A DNA stretch of 64,000 nt from CAYFZR01 sp964347835 [NCBI: uncultured archaeon]. Lineage in GTDB: Archaea; CAYFZR01. Of this stretch, positions 50,804 to 61,993 are shown piece by piece; position 1 is the first letter of the stretch; each line of letters begins with the position of its first letter. A program made the translations under genes and the position numbers. The stretch is taken from contig CAYFZR010000018.1 in the NCBI GenBank assembly GCA_964347835.1, positions 28,587 through 92,586 of the forward strand, given 5' to 3'. The notes beneath the pieces are model-generated. The model did not search any database and had not been told where the DNA came from. It saw only the letters and a list, made by a program, of their open reading frames with translations.

Positions 50804-52655
50804 AGAATTTTCTTATCTCATGTCCAATATCTTTTGCGGGAGATATCATGAACCATTCCGGGAGATGAGTTCTCAGATTTTTAACCCTTTTATCTAAAAT
50901 GACGACGACTCCTCTATCTTCATCAGATCTTATCAATCTGCCCGCACTCTGCAATAATCTTTGAATCGCGGGTGTTGTATAAGCATAAAGGAAGCCTCTT
51001 CCGTGAAATTTTCTATCCAGATATTTCTCCAGTGCTTGTTGGTTTATTGTAGGTCGCGGATAGGGTATTCCTACTATGACAGTGCATATCAACTCCTCCC
51101 CCGGGAAATCTAATCCCTCTGATATTCTTCCCCCCATTACTGCTAATAATACAGAATTTTTATCCTCTTTAAAATCCTCTATTAATCTTACCAGTTCTAT
51201 TTGCTTGAGTCTTTGCTCCTCAACGTATATCCTTTTGTTTACGTCTTCAAGAACCTTATAACTCCTCAATCTATTCATAAGTTCAAAACTCGGGAAGAAG
51301 ACTATTAAATTTCCTGGAACAGAATTACAGGCATCCCTAATTCTTCTCGCTAAAAGTCTGTATAGATTAGGATTTCTCTTAAGGTCTTTGAATCTTGTTG
51401 TTACGTTGAAAGAGTATATGATCTTTCTATTATCTACAGGAAAAGGCGAAGGATAACTTTTCATTAAGGCGCCTTCGTTTAAGCCTACAAGATCTCTGTA
51501 GGCTATTAGAGGAGTTAAAGTGCCAGACATGCTAATTGAAGAGCAAACCTTCTCGAAAACATCTTTTGTAGATATGCTTGCATCTAAACAGTTTATTTCT
51601 AATACAGGATAGTCATCTCTCCTATACATCTTTATGAAGTCTTCTCTCTTCGTGGTAAGCCAGTCTTTTATAAAAATGCCAACTGAATAAATATAAGATA
51701 CAGGAGGGTCTCCCCTTTCTTCTTTAGTATCCTTTATATATTCCCCTAGACTAACAAGTATTTCGGATATCTCTAAGAGTTCTTCAAGAGATATTCCTAA
51801 TGCTTCGCACAGAGCAATTTCATATTCGTTTTTCAATAAAATTTCTTCTTCGTTAAATTCGTGCATCTTGTCTTCACAAGAGTTAAAAAATTCATTATGG
51901 GTTATTTCCCCATATAAAGTATTTTCCATCCCTCTTGATTCATTCAAAGCCCTTCTGATTCCCCAGATTCCTAATCTTCTACTCAATCGATTCCTCGCAA
52001 AATTAGCAAGGTTATGCGCTTCATCCACGATCAATACTATGTCAGAAATCCTTTTCTCCGTCCATTTGAGTAGAAGTTTTCTAATGTCTGGATCGAACAT
52101 ATAATGGTAGGGTCCGACTATAACTCTCGCATGAGGAGCGAGTTCCTTATTCATCTCGTAAGGACATATCTTTAGATTCTGACACGTCACTATAAGTTCC
52201 TCGGCTGTAAAACACTTTAATCTCTTTGAGAGATCCTCTATTAGATTATCTTCCATGTTTTCATAGAAATTGCATGTATGATCCTTTTTTCTCTTCTTAC
52301 ATAGTCTTGAGAGTTCTTCTGAACCTAAAATAACCTCTTTAAACAGGAGACACATGTGCCTTCTTCCTTGAAAGGCAATAGAACTTATCTCAACATCTTT
52401 TCTCTCTATTATTGTCTTTAATTCCTCTATAACCTGCTGTTGTTGTGAGTTCGTTCTTGTAACGTATACTATAATCTTATCTTTATCGAGGGCATATTCC
52501 AAACAGGGAGTTAGCGCACAGATAGTCTTACCTGTTCCAGTACCTGATTCAAGAATCAAATTGCCCTCACTTTTAAGAGTACTTGATATTAGCTCCATTA
52601 TTTCGACTTGATATCTCCGGGGTTCATACGGAAATAAAGACAAACTTATCACCAA
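50796..52655 (-). CDS. xpd: XPD/Rad3-like DNA helicase
   Basis: A 619-residue superfamily 2 helicase. Walker A SGTGTGKT is near residue 40. A cysteine-rich iron-sulfur region contains the cluster ligands (MCLLFKEV, CKKRKKDHTCNFY and CPYEMN). VDEAHNLAN is the DEAH box. GGRISEGLDFPG and SAGRLIRSDEDRG are motifs V and VI. It unwinds DNA 5'-3' and acts in repair or transcription. It belongs to a tight minus-strand operon with two small helical proteins and the prenyltransferase. Confidence 0.92.
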   Translation of the reverse strand: MVISLSLFPYEPRRYQVEIMELISSTLKSEGNLILESGTGTGKTICALTPCLEYALDKDKIIVYVTRTNSQQQQVIEELKTIIERKDVEISSIAFQGRRHMCLLFKEVILGSEELSRLCKKRKKDHTCNFYENMEDNLIEDLSKRLKCFTAEELIVTCQNLKICPYEMNKELAPHARVIVGPYHYMFDPDIRKLLLKWTEKRISDIVLIVDEAHNLANFARNRLSRRLGIWGIRRALNESRGMENTLYGEITHNEFFNSCEDKMHEFNEEEILLKNEYEIALCEALGISLEELLEISEILVSLGEYIKDTKEERGDPPVSYIYSVGIFIKDWLTTKREDFIKMYRRDDYPVLEINCLDASISTKDVFEKVCSSISMSGTLTPLIAYRDLVGLNEGALMKSYPSPFPVDNRKIIYSFNVTTRFKDLKRNPNLYRLLARRIRDACNSVPGNLIVFFPSFELMNRLRSYKVLEDVNKRIYVEEQRLKQIELVRLIEDFKEDKNSVLLAVMGGRISEGLDFPGEELICTVIVGIPYPRPTINQQALEKYLDRKFHGRGFLYAYTTPAIQRLLQSAGRLIRSDEDRGVVVILDKRVKNLRTHLPEWFMISPAKDIGHEIRKFFA

Positions 52656-52661
52656 GATTCA

Positions 52662-53042
52662 TCAGATCTTCAATCTATCAAGGGTCAAATACAGCGATAA
52701 TGCAGACAAGAAGGCAAATACTATACAAAATGATAAGTAAAATGCCAAAATTACCTTTAAATTGCTCGAAATGGAAAGCGAAAAGAAATCAGAGTACGCG
52801 ATTCTTACTATTATCAACGTTATGGTTAAAAAAAATCCGAAACTATATAATAAAGCCTTAGCAGTAGATTTCAACCTCTTTATATCTTCTATGTTCTTAT
52901 AAAGAGCATATAGTTCTTCTTCACCTTTTTTAAGTGAAAAAGTAGATAGCGAATCAGTAAGATAGTTGATGGCTTCTTTTTCTGCCTTGGCACTGTGATT
53001 TTCCAGTTCTTCCCTTACAATCTGTCTTATTTTTTCTTCCAT
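52662..53042 (-). CDS. Two-span membrane protein with coiled coil
   Basis: A 126-residue protein: a helical N-terminus (KIRQIVREELENHSAKAEKEA), a short linker and two transmembrane segments near the C-terminus (ALLYSFGFFLTITLIIVRI and ILAFYLSFCIVFAFLSALSL). No family is recognised. It abuts the xpd gene and the 115-residue gene, in the same operon. Confidence 0.62.
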   Translation of the reverse strand: MEEKIRQIVREELENHSAKAEKEAINYLTDSLSTFSLKKGEEELYALYKNIEDIKRLKSTAKALLYSFGFFLTITLIIVRIAYSDFFSLSISSNLKVILAFYLSFCIVFAFLSALSLYLTLDRLKI

Positions 53043-53043
53043 C

Positions 53044-53391
53044 TTAAATCTCTCTAATTGCTTTTTCTATGTCTTTTTTTGTTATTTCTTCCCTTCCATC
53101 TTTTAAAGCAATCTCTTTGGCCTTTTCGATGGTTTCGTGTATTATTTCTCTTAAAAAAAGACTTTTAAATGTATCATCAAATTCTTCTAATAGTTCCATG
53201 AGGTGATAGTAATTCCTCACTAAGTTTCTGTAAGCCTTAGATAAGTCTTTATCTCTCGCTATCATATTTTTATCGATCTTTTCGAGTTTAAACTTTTTAA
53301 GAATCTCAATAGATTCTTCTAAGCCTTCTACTGTATCTTCTATCGACTTTTCAAGGTCTTCTATGATTTCTTCTGCCTTCAAAAATACCAC
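53044..53391 (-). CDS. Helical protein with a histone-fold-like C-terminus
   Basis: A 115-residue protein. Residues 1-70 form helices and an Asp/Glu-rich coiled coil (EEIIEDLEKSIEDTVEGLEESIEIL). The last 35 residues (REIIHETIEKAKEIALKDGREEITKKDIEKAI) follow the alpha2-loop-alpha3 pattern of archaeal histones. The first histone helix is not apparent, so it is a partial or diverged histone fold at best. It starts the xpd operon. Confidence 0.55.
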   Translation of the reverse strand: MVFLKAEEIIEDLEKSIEDTVEGLEESIEILKKFKLEKIDKNMIARDKDLSKAYRNLVRNYYHLMELLEEFDDTFKSLFLREIIHETIEKAKEIALKDGREEITKKDIEKAIREI

Positions 53392-53529
53392 CTATCCAAA
53401 GACGGATACTCGTCTCAAATAATTTATACCTTAGGTCTATTTGTCGAGATGTCTTCTGGGGTTATTATAAAAAATTTTAAATATAAATGATGTAAAGAAG
53501 AAGAGTCCAGTAAAGAAAGAGGTTTGATA

Positions 53530-54669
53530 ATGGAGCGGAAAATATTCGCTGTTTTGTTTCTAACTGTATTCGCTTCTATGCTAGGAGTCGCCATAGTGGG
53601 TCCACTCATGCCCATTTATTCCCAGAGTTTGGGCGCTACGGGAATCTGGCTTGGCATAATATTTGCCATGTTCCCTATAGCGAGGGCTATTTTTATGCCA
53701 ATAATTGGAAAGCAATCCGATAAGAAGGGGAGAAAACGATACATTTGGATAGGTCTCCTTTCATACTTCATAATGTCACTCGGATACGTTTGGTCCCAAA
53801 CGGTCTACGAGTTAACGATCGTAAGATTTCTGCACGGTATTGCTTCTGCTATGGTACTGCCAATAGCCATGGCTTATGCAGCAGAGATTGCGCCAAAAGG
53901 CAAGGAAGGTCAGCATATGGGGACTTTTAACATGTCACTGCTGTTGGGCTTGGCAATTGGACCTCTAATAGGCGGCATACTTACAGATACTTTCAGTATA
54001 GCGGCTCCCTTTTACATGATGGGTTTTTTAGCAATAATTTCGATGGTAATGGTTTTGATCTCCCTTCCTGACGATAAAACCTCATTAAAGAAGGAATATC
54101 GAAATATTTCTTTTAAAAAGATGCTCAAAGATAATAATGTTCGAGGAATATGTGCCTTCAGAGCCGTGAACGCCTTCGGAACAGGAGCAGTCTTCGTATT
54201 CCTTCCAGTATTCGCGATAAGCTCTCAAATGAGCCTCTCGCAAATAGGTTTTTTATTATCTTTATTTTATTTACTAATGACCATATTGCAGAGACCCTCG
54301 GGAAAGTTGGCTGATAGATTCGATAAAGCGGGAATCATCCTCGTAGGTAGCGTAGGAGCATCTATAGCCATAATTATGCTTCCAAAATTCCATAATTTCT
54401 TAGGTTTGTTGGTTGTTAGTGTAGTGATGGCTCTTTTTGGATCTCTTTCATTGCCTGCTGCCACTGCCTTCGTCGCTGAATTAGGTAGAGTTCATGGCAT
54501 GGGCTCTACAATGGGTATATTCAACGTAGCCATGAGTATTGGTTTTGCAACAGGTCCCCTTGTTTCTGGAGTACTCATGGACCTTTTAGGTCTATCATAT
54601 GTTTTTTACTTCGGTGGGATGATGGGAGTATTCGGTAGCCTTCTATTTTACTGGATGGTTAAATCGTGA
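53530..54669 (+). CDS. Major facilitator superfamily transporter
   Basis: A 379-residue permease with 11-12 hydrophobic segments. The MFS loop signature is seen in GKQSDKKGRKRYIW between helices 2 and 3, and GIASAMVLPIAMAYAAEIAP is a typical helix 5 of drug or sugar efflux carriers. The ATG at 53530 follows GAGGT and is preferred to the TTG at 53524. Substrate is unknown. Confidence 0.85.
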   Translation: MERKIFAVLFLTVFASMLGVAIVGPLMPIYSQSLGATGIWLGIIFAMFPIARAIFMPIIGKQSDKKGRKRYIWIGLLSYFIMSLGYVWSQTVYELTIVRFLHGIASAMVLPIAMAYAAEIAPKGKEGQHMGTFNMSLLLGLAIGPLIGGILTDTFSIAAPFYMMGFLAIISMVMVLISLPDDKTSLKKEYRNISFKKMLKDNNVRGICAFRAVNAFGTGAVFVFLPVFAISSQMSLSQIGFLLSLFYLLMTILQRPSGKLADRFDKAGIILVGSVGASIAIIMLPKFHNFLGLLVVSVVMALFGSLSLPAATAFVAELGRVHGMGSTMGIFNVAMSIGFATGPLVSGVLMDLLGLSYVFYFGGMMGVFGSLLFYWMVKS

Positions 54670-54794
54670 TATCGGAATTCTTTTAAAGGAGTGAGCCTGC
54701 CTTTAATTCGATTTAGATGCTTAATTAAATAGTGATTTATTAATCGCTCATATTTTCTCTTTTTGTAAATAGAAAAGTTGTATCTGATAAAACT

Positions 54795-54805
54795 TTTATA
54801 TAAAA
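54795..54805 (+). promoter_or_regulatory. TATA box of the MBL-valS unit
   Basis: tttatataaaa lies 19-29 bp upstream of the ATG at 54824, implying a nearly leaderless transcript. The rest of the 154-bp gap has no gene. Confidence 0.55.
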
Positions 54806-54823
54806 GATTTTAAAAGAGATTCT

Positions 54824-55642
54824 ATGTCGGTGGAACTCGTTTTTCTTGGCACAGGAGGAGGAAGATTCGCCACGATTACTCAGCGGAGAATGACCGGAGG
54901 GATTTTGTTAAATTGTGATAAAAAGATACACATCGATCCTGGTCCCGGTGCGCTCATAAGAACTATACAGTTTGGATATAATCCCGTCGGGATAGACGGG
55001 ATAATCGTATCTCACTGTCATCCTGACCATTACACAGATGCTGAGGTTATGATAGAAGCCATGACAAGAGGAATGACGAGAAAACACGGCGTATTAATCG
55101 GATCAAAAAGCGTTATCAGAGGATTTAAAAATTTTGGACCGTCCATATCAAAGTATCATCTAAAACAGGTAAAAAAAATTTATACTGTTAAACCAAACCA
55201 GACTCTGGATTTTGGTAGCTTAAACATAGAGGTTACTCCTACCATACATACCGACCCATCAGGAGTAGGTTTTAAATTCTTTACTGAAAATGGTATTATA
55301 TCCTACATAGGAGATACGGAGTACTTCGATGATATATCAAAATACCATGAAGGTGCTCGCGTTTTGATAGTTCCAAACACAAGACCGTCCAACGATAGAA
55401 TAAAATACCATCTCTGTAGTGAGGACACCGTTAAATTGTTAAAGGAGATAAAACCAGAAAAAGCGTTTTTAATTCATCTCGGAATGAAGATGATTGATAT
55501 CGCTAGCATAGAGGCAAAAACTATAAGCAAAAAGAGTGGTGTTGAAACTATCGCTCCAAAAGATGGCGCCAAAATTTTGATGGAAGAAGGCATCAAAATG
55601 GATGCGGCAAGGCAAGGCAGTTTGGATTCATTCTTAAGGTGA
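54824..55642 (+). CDS. Metallo-beta-lactamase fold hydrolase
   Basis: A 272-residue hydrolase with [10 protein letters not shown] at the start, the zinc motif [35 protein letters not shown] and FLIHLGMKM. It resembles the RNase Z/phosphodiesterase-like branch of the superfamily, of which the substrate is not known. Its stop overlaps the first possible valS start (GTGA), so valS follows in the same unit. Confidence 0.82.
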   Translation: MSVELVFLGTGGGRFATITQRRMTGGILLNCDKKIHIDPGPGALIRTIQFGYNPVGIDGIIVSHCHPDHYTDAEVMIEAMTRGMTRKHGVLIGSKSVIRGFKNFGPSISKYHLKQVKKIYTVKPNQTLDFGSLNIEVTPTIHTDPSGVGFKFFTENGIISYIGDTEYFDDISKYHEGARVLIVPNTRPSNDRIKYHLCSEDTVKLLKEIKPEKAFLIHLGMKMIDIASIEAKTISKKSGVETIAPKDGAKILMEEGIKMDAARQGSLDSFLR

Positions 55643-55647
55643 AAAAT

Positions 55648-58284
55648 ATGGAGATGCCAAAAAACTATGATCCGAAGAAGTTAGAAGAAAAATGGCAAAG
55701 AGAATGGGAAAAAACGGATATATACAAATTTAAGCCAGATTTATCTCCAAAGTACTTCATAGATACCCCTCCTCCATACCCAACAGGAGAACTCCACCTA
55801 GGCCATACATTAAACTGGGTATACATAGACTTAGTGGCTAGATACAAGCGTATGAGAGGTTATAACGTCTTGTTTCCTCAAGGATGGGATTGTCATGGTT
55901 TACCCACAGAAGTGAAGGTAGAAGAGACCTATGGAATTAGAAAGAGGGATATTTCGAGGGGAGAATTTAGAAAACTCTGTATAGAATTCACCCAAGAGAA
56001 TATAGTAAGGATGAAAGATCAGATGAATAAACTCGGCTTTTCCATAGACTGGAACTACGAATACATAACCATGAACCCAGATTACGTAAGAAGGAGTCAA
56101 CTTTCTTTTATCGAGTTATACAAAAAAGGTCTAATATACAGGGGCAATCATCCTGTAAACTGGTGTCCAAGATGTGAGACTGCAATTGCTTATGCGGAGG
56201 TAGAATACGAAGAAAAAGAGGGATTGATGAGTTATATAAGTTTTTTACGAGAAAACGGAGAATATGTAACAATCGCTACCACACGACCAGAATTGCTCCC
56301 TTCTTGCGTTGCAGCAGCCATAAATCCCTTTGATGAGAGATACAAGGACTTGGTGGGTAAAAATTTAATCGTACCGATATTTGAGCAAAAAGTGAAGGTA
56401 ATCGCTGATGAAGACGTGGATCCAGATTTTGGTACTGGTATCGTTATGATATGTACTTTTGGAGACAAGGCTGACGTTAGATGGATGAAGAGGCATAAAT
56501 TGGACATAGTAATGTCTATCGATGAGCAAGGAAAGATGACGGGGCACGCCAAGGAATATCAAGGAATGGATATAGATGAGTGTAAGAAAAAGATCGTAGA
56601 AGATTTAGAAAACATGGATCTTTTGAAAAGGAAAGAAGAAGTAGAGCAAAACGTTGGAGTTTGCTGGAGATGTAAAACTCCTGTAGAAATTTTAGCGAGA
56701 GAGCAATGGTTCGCTAATATCTCCAAACTCAAGAAAAGGATGACGGAAGTTACAAATTCCATTGTCTGGGTACCGGATCATATGCGCCACAGGTTGATTG
56801 AGTGGATTGAGTCTATGGAGTGGGACTGGGTCATATCAAGACAGAGAATATTTGCGACCCCGATACCGGTTTGGCTTTGCAGAGATTGCGACTACGTGTT
56901 ATTAGCGTTAGAAAAAAAACTGCCAGTAGATCCCATACAAGATAGTCCTCATTTCGATAGCTGTCCAAATTGTAACTCAAAATTAATACCGGAAGAAGAT
57001 GTTCTCGATACATGGTGGGATTCTTCTCAGAGTGCCCTAAATGTTGCTGGATGGCCTGAAATAAACGAAAAATTCAAGAAACTATACCCTGCGGACTTGC
57101 AGCCAAATGGACACGATATAATAAGGACATGGGACTTCTATTTGATGTGGAAAAGCATAGCATTATTAGATGCGACGCAGTATGAGACGGTCCTGATAAA
57201 CGGCATGATATATGGAGAAGACGGGAGAAAGATGTCTAAGAGCAGAGGGAATATAGTTCTGCCCGATGACATAATGAATAAAATGGGAGCAGATGTTGTA
57301 AGGCAATGGGCATCTAACAGCATACCTGGTTCTGACATACAGTTCATGTGGAAAGATGCTAACTATGCTTTTCGTTTTTTACAGAAGATGTGGAATGTGT
57401 GTAGATTCGCCTTATTACATCTAGAAAATTATACTCCTGAGGAAGATGTGAGTTACAGAGTCGTAGATAGATGGATATTGAATGAGATGAACTTTTTGAT
57501 AGAAAAGGTGACAGATGAGATGGAAGCGTACAGATTTGGTCCAGCCCTCCAAGAGATAGTGAAGTTTGCTTGGCATGTATTTGCTGATCATTATATTGAG
57601 ATGATAAAGTATAGGCTCTATTCAGAGGATGAATACAAGATTTCAGCACAAAATACCCTATATTTAGTCTTATTGAACATTCTTAAACTATTATCCCCCT
57701 TCATTCCTCACTTTACCGATGAAGTATATCATTATCTTCCACACGCAAGAGGATCCATACACGAGGAGAAATGGCCTGAATATGAAGAAATAGATGAGAA
57801 GATAATTGAGGATGGGAATGTGGTAAAAGAAGTAATTGCATCTTTGAGGAGATATAAATCAGAAGACGGAATTCCTTTAAATGTTTATCTAAAAAAAGCA
57901 ATTATCTTTACTAAAGATGAGAATTACTATGATATAATCTCAAAAACTATTTCGGACATCTTAGGAACCATAAAAATTAAAGAAATCTCAGTAATACATG
58001 GAGAACCTCATTTTGAAACGATTCCGACAAAAATAAAACCAATACTATCAAAAATTGGACCTAAATACAAAGAAAAGGCAAAAGATATTATTGATCATCT
58101 GAGCATGAAAGATCCAATTTTTATAAAGAAAGAAATTGACGAAAAAGGTTTTTTGGAGATTTCAGGTGAGAAAATCACACCTGATCTTTTAGAGTTCGAT
58201 ATGAAAAAGACAACCAAAGAAGGAGATTTGATAGAAGAAGCAGATTGCAATATAAAAGACTTACTCGTTTATGTGGAGAGATAA
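55648..58284 (+). CDS. valS: Valyl-tRNA synthetase
   Basis: An 878-residue class I synthetase. The first binding motif is [13 protein letters not shown] (the HIGH motif), the second [10 protein letters not shown] (KMSKS) near residue 528. It has the valine editing domain and zinc-ribbon blocks such as [16 protein letters not shown] and CPNCNSK, and an anticodon-binding C-terminus. A GTG start at 55639 is also possible, but the ATG at 55648 fits relatives. It charges tRNA-Val. Confidence 0.96.
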   Translation: MEMPKNYDPKKLEEKWQREWEKTDIYKFKPDLSPKYFIDTPPPYPTGELHLGHTLNWVYIDLVARYKRMRGYNVLFPQGWDCHGLPTEVKVEETYGIRKRDISRGEFRKLCIEFTQENIVRMKDQMNKLGFSIDWNYEYITMNPDYVRRSQLSFIELYKKGLIYRGNHPVNWCPRCETAIAYAEVEYEEKEGLMSYISFLRENGEYVTIATTRPELLPSCVAAAINPFDERYKDLVGKNLIVPIFEQKVKVIADEDVDPDFGTGIVMICTFGDKADVRWMKRHKLDIVMSIDEQGKMTGHAKEYQGMDIDECKKKIVEDLENMDLLKRKEEVEQNVGVCWRCKTPVEILAREQWFANISKLKKRMTEVTNSIVWVPDHMRHRLIEWIESMEWDWVISRQRIFATPIPVWLCRDCDYVLLALEKKLPVDPIQDSPHFDSCPNCNSKLIPEEDVLDTWWDSSQSALNVAGWPEINEKFKKLYPADLQPNGHDIIRTWDFYLMWKSIALLDATQYETVLINGMIYGEDGRKMSKSRGNIVLPDDIMNKMGADVVRQWASNSIPGSDIQFMWKDANYAFRFLQKMWNVCRFALLHLENYTPEEDVSYRVVDRWILNEMNFLIEKVTDEMEAYRFGPALQEIVKFAWHVFADHYIEMIKYRLYSEDEYKISAQNTLYLVLLNILKLLSPFIPHFTDEVYHYLPHARGSIHEEKWPEYEEIDEKIIEDGNVVKEVIASLRRYKSEDGIPLNVYLKKAIIFTKDENYYDIISKTISDILGTIKIKEISVIHGEPHFETIPTKIKPILSKIGPKYKEKAKDIIDHLSMKDPIFIKKEIDEKGFLEISGEKITPDLLEFDMKKTTKEGDLIEEADCNIKDLLVYVER

Positions 58285-58289
58285 CTCGT

Positions 58290-59228
58290 CTAGATTTTCA
58301 CCTCATTCAAGATTTCTCTTATAAAATCATCTTTCCTATCGCTGGGAACAGTTGCTCCAGCAGCCTCAGCATGTCCTCCTCCACTGCCCTTTACTTTTTT
58401 TGCGACCGCTTGCATGAGCAAACCAAGGTTATAATCTGAGGTAATTGGTCTTCTCACGCTAACTTTATACGTATTTTTCTCTTTTCTCATTGCAATGGCA
58501 ATTTTTCCTGTAAGTCCGCTTGCAAATGTGGCTGCTTTACCTAAATAGCCTTCATAAGGTATTTCAAGAAGTACAACTGATTGAAATTCTTCTAATTTTT
58601 CTTTGACCAACTCATAAACCGATTCTTCAACTTTACTTGCCTTTATTGCTCTATCGACTACTCCATCAATCTCCCTAGGATGATCTCCCTGAGAGAGTTT
58701 CATTATCAATTCAAGTCTAAACTTTTTGTCCTTTGCGTCGAAGGCAAGGGCTTGAGTGAGTAAGCCCGCATCCATGTACAACATTCTCTTGTCATACTTG
58801 GATATTATGTCTAATACAAGTTCTGTATCGTCCATGTAGTCTCCTACAGCACCATATACAACCAATCTTTCTAATTCTTGATTTGGAAAGGTTTTGAATG
58901 TATTCTCCGTGGCGCAAGCCTTGGTATCATGTACTACATTACCAAGAATGTCATCTTTTGATATTCCAATCAACTGGTGGTGATCGATATAAGTGACCTC
59001 AGTTTCCTTACTTATTTCACGGAATAAATTTATTACCTCATTCCTTATCGAATAGTCAATTGCAAGATCGCATATAACAAGCCTATCATATTTTCTGATC
59101 AACACGTTTTCCAATTCTCTATCCAAATATCTGGGCTGCGTAAGTAGTACATCAGAATAAGGATTTGTGCTTACCACCAAAGAGGCTGAGCATATACCAT
59201 CCGCATCGGTATGTGACAAGATTAACAT
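58290..59228 (-). CDS. DHH/DHHA1 phosphoesterase, RecJ/NrnA-like
   Basis: A 312-residue protein with LSHTDADGICSA (motif I), VICDLAID, TYIDHHQLIG (motif III) and the DHHA1 box GSGGGHAEAAGATVP. This is the DHH family of exonucleases or oligoribonucleases (RecJ/GAN-like and NrnA-like). The short length favours a stand-alone nuclease or nanoRNase. It is convergent with valS, with 5 bp between them. Confidence 0.84.
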   Translation of the reverse strand: MLILSHTDADGICSASLVVSTNPYSDVLLTQPRYLDRELENVLIRKYDRLVICDLAIDYSIRNEVINLFREISKETEVTYIDHHQLIGISKDDILGNVVHDTKACATENTFKTFPNQELERLVVYGAVGDYMDDTELVLDIISKYDKRMLYMDAGLLTQALAFDAKDKKFRLELIMKLSQGDHPREIDGVVDRAIKASKVEESVYELVKEKLEEFQSVVLLEIPYEGYLGKAATFASGLTGKIAIAMRKEKNTYKVSVRRPITSDYNLGLLMQAVAKKVKGSGGGHAEAAGATVPSDRKDDFIREILNEVKI

Positions 59229-59324
59229 AATATCCTCAAAATTTATACCATCATTTAAATATTATTGTGGTAAAAATTCACTTAAACTTAGGAGGCAAAT
59301 TTGGATAAGGGTAAGGAGGCTTTA

Positions 59325-60671
59325 TTACCTAAACCTGTACCTATATCGGTCCCTTCTTTTTACTGAGTATAGACTAAGTGGCTTATCTCTCCTTTTGAAT
59401 ATTCTGTATCCGAAAAAAATTATCGCGAACGAAACTGGAAGTAGGATTATAAAAATGTTAATTCTTTCTGTTAAAGGTTTCTTCTCTTCCGTTTTTGTAA
59501 CTAATTCAGGTGTAGTCTTGTTTACTTCAACCTCTTTTTTTATCTCTATTATAGGTCTTATTACATCATAAGTGAAGTTGTACGCCTTTTTTATTATCCT
59601 GCCATCGGTTGCCTTACACTCTAATATTAGATATCCATTATTTTTACCCAAAGGAGGATGCCAACTCGCATTATAACTCCTAGTATCATTTGATGCAAGT
59701 ATCGTATTCCATGTGCGCCTAAATCCGGAGGTATTTAAGATTATTTTGGCGTTTTCAATAACAAATGAGTTCGGATTTCTTATGTTAAACGTAAGATAAT
59801 TTGGTTTGCTTTCATTAATGACTTTTTTAACCTCGTAATTAAATTCTATTCTAAATTCTTCCCTTGAGAAAGGTCTTCTCGCCAACCATTTGAATACATT
59901 CAAAGCAAAACGTTCATTCTCATACAATAAATCCTCGTGTTCGTGCCTCAACTCAGCCACGTTCAAACACGTATTCTCAAACAAATAACCGCCCCCAATT
60001 ACCATCACCCTTCCTGCGCCATCATTAATTGCAACTACAGGAAAAGGTCCATATTCTTCTTCTGGGTCATGTAAATGGTTATAAGACGCGCTTCCATTAT
60101 TCTCCAAATTATCTGCCCAACTTGATCCGCTAGTCCATGCAAGAATCTCTGCATTTCCGCTAACGGTTAGGGGAGACCCGCAGTCCAATATAATCTTGTA
60201 TAGATCTTTTGTAATTAAATGATCAGAGAAATTTTTGACCTCAGCGATTACTTTGGGATCCAGAATAAGGTTATGTCTAATGCTGATCCCGTAGGGTTCT
60301 GTAATATCGTTATAGATCTCGGGGGCTCTTTTATAAGCGTCTACTAAAACGAGTAAACTTCCTCCAGTGTCAACAAAATTTCTAATCGCATTAATTTCAC
60401 TCTCGTTAAAATTCATTCCAAAGCCAATACTCGGCAAGACTAAGATGTCAAATCCCTTCAAAGAATCTTCGGAGATTGGGTTACGATTCTCGAATACGGT
60501 AAAGCCATTTTTCTCTAAGTTCTCGACCAGTCTAGACATTCCGTACATACTCGAATCGATGGAATGCTGTCCGTGGGAAGCGTCTATCAACACTTTGGTA
60601 GATGCTACAGGAAAGATTATGAGCAATATTACGGTTAAAAAGGTTCTCAATGATATCCCTCTCTCTGCCAT
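59325..60671 (-). CDS. Membrane-anchored DUF4350-like extracellular protein
   Basis: A 448-residue protein. A signal peptide (LRTFLTVILLIIFPVAS) is followed by a ThuA/DUF4350-like Rossmann domain (VLIDASHGQHSIDSSM, FDILVLPSIGF and AIRNFVDTGGSLLVLVD), a beta-sandwich region of unknown type (IEFNYEVKKVINESKPNYLTF) and a C-terminal transmembrane segment (FIILLPVSFAIIFFGY) with a basic tail. It overlaps tiaS by 25 bp. It is similar in plan to the protein at 34459-35709. Confidence 0.7.
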   Translation of the reverse strand: MAERGISLRTFLTVILLIIFPVASTKVLIDASHGQHSIDSSMYGMSRLVENLEKNGFTVFENRNPISEDSLKGFDILVLPSIGFGMNFNESEINAIRNFVDTGGSLLVLVDAYKRAPEIYNDITEPYGISIRHNLILDPKVIAEVKNFSDHLITKDLYKIILDCGSPLTVSGNAEILAWTSGSSWADNLENNGSASYNHLHDPEEEYGPFPVVAINDGAGRVMVIGGGYLFENTCLNVAELRHEHEDLLYENERFALNVFKWLARRPFSREEFRIEFNYEVKKVINESKPNYLTFNIRNPNSFVIENAKIILNTSGFRRTWNTILASNDTRSYNASWHPPLGKNNGYLILECKATDGRIIKKAYNFTYDVIRPIIEIKKEVEVNKTTPELVTKTEEKKPLTERINIFIILLPVSFAIIFFGYRIFKRRDKPLSLYSVKRRDRYRYRFR

Positions 60672-61900
60672 GGATTTCTGTAAAGCGCGAACATCCTAGA
60701 TAATGGTCTCGCTAAATGTCTTCTTGCAGAAGGACGAACCTCGTAATATCCGGACTTGATTTTTCTGGGTAATTTAATTACCTTTTGTTCGCCCTCTCTT
60801 TTCTTCTTCTTGCATATTTTACATTGAAAACCTTTTCCTTTACCCTCAGACTTCATTGTTTTACCACAGCAAATTGGGTTTTTCTTCTCCTTAATTTCTT
60901 TTAGATTCATAACTTCGATTTTTTCGAGGTTTATTGATTCTTTTTTTACTCCGCCGAAGACTCTTACCATGTCCCCTTCTCTTAGATATCTTATTTTCTT
61001 TCTAAAGTAACCTGTCGGTTCAAAAGCAATGCATACTATTCCATCAACCTCAAAAAAGGTATGTCCTTTCTTTATCACCCAAGGGTCTCTGGTTACAAAA
61101 CCTGTTAGCTCTACAGAATCATATTCTCTTATCTTATCCCTCTCTGCCTTATCCTTTTGTACATTTCTTATATGGGCGTCTGTTGCCTGATTCGTTAAGA
61201 ATACATCAGAAAAATCATAGTTTTCGCATTCAATGATCTCAAGGCTTTTTCTTAAACTCCATAGATCTTCTCCCCTGATTCCAAATAAAACTGGGTCGGG
61301 TCCATTAGGGGCGATTACAATCTTATCGTTCTCATAATCGTAATTATCGAATGTAAAATGATTCAATCGCTTTACACTTTCTTTATCGATATTTCTTCTC
61401 GAATTCCAATTCTTTTCTTTTCTATAAGCAAGCAATTCATAGGTATAATCATGCAAGGGAAAAGCAATCGCGGCTAAAGCGCCTATAATACCTCTTTTAT
61501 TTTTGTATCCTATTGATTCACACTTATTCTCTTCTATAATCTTCAATGCATCTTCTAACAAAAGAATCTCATGTAACGCCCTAACAGAAAATTTTATCAT
61601 ATTTTTTTCGATTTTATTACAGAAAACAATACCTGGATTAGTGTTTGGATCTTCAAAATCAGAAAATTCTTCCAAAGTTTTGATAGAGATCTCTTTTATC
61701 TCATCGTTTATATCTCCTTTTATTTCCAAAGATACTGCTCCGTTTCCTCTTGTTTTGAATGGTATATTCGGATTTAATCTTATCAATCTTGGAATAGAAA
61801 CTTCATAACCTTCTTTTTGTAATCTACTTTTTAATATAGAGCAAAGATACGTTGTACAGAATCTTGAAAGCGAATCTGTATCGTCTATCCCTATGTACAT
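60647..61900 (-). CDS. tiaS: tRNA(Ile2) 2-agmatinylcytidine synthetase TiaS
   Basis: A 417-residue protein starting MYIGIDDTDSLSRFCTTYL, with NPGIVFCNK, a kinase-like P-loop-free core and an OB-fold near residue 270. The C-terminal zinc ribbon is CCGKTMKSEGKGKGFQCKICKKKK. TiaS attaches agmatine to C34 of tRNA-Ile so that it reads AUA. This is a distinctly archaeal essential function. The downstream gene starts within its 3' end. Confidence 0.93.
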   Translation of the reverse strand: MYIGIDDTDSLSRFCTTYLCSILKSRLQKEGYEVSIPRLIRLNPNIPFKTRGNGAVSLEIKGDINDEIKEISIKTLEEFSDFEDPNTNPGIVFCNKIEKNMIKFSVRALHEILLLEDALKIIEENKCESIGYKNKRGIIGALAAIAFPLHDYTYELLAYRKEKNWNSRRNIDKESVKRLNHFTFDNYDYENDKIVIAPNGPDPVLFGIRGEDLWSLRKSLEIIECENYDFSDVFLTNQATDAHIRNVQKDKAERDKIREYDSVELTGFVTRDPWVIKKGHTFFEVDGIVCIAFEPTGYFRKKIRYLREGDMVRVFGGVKKESINLEKIEVMNLKEIKEKKNPICCGKTMKSEGKGKGFQCKICKKKKREGEQKVIKLPRKIKSGYYEVRPSARRHLARPLSRMFALYRNPWQREGYH

Positions 61901-61993
61901 TTCTTCACCTTACACAACTCTGGTATAAGATTCTCCGTTGTCAAGAAAAAATAGATATTGGATACTTAAATCTTCTATATTTTGCAAAAACTA

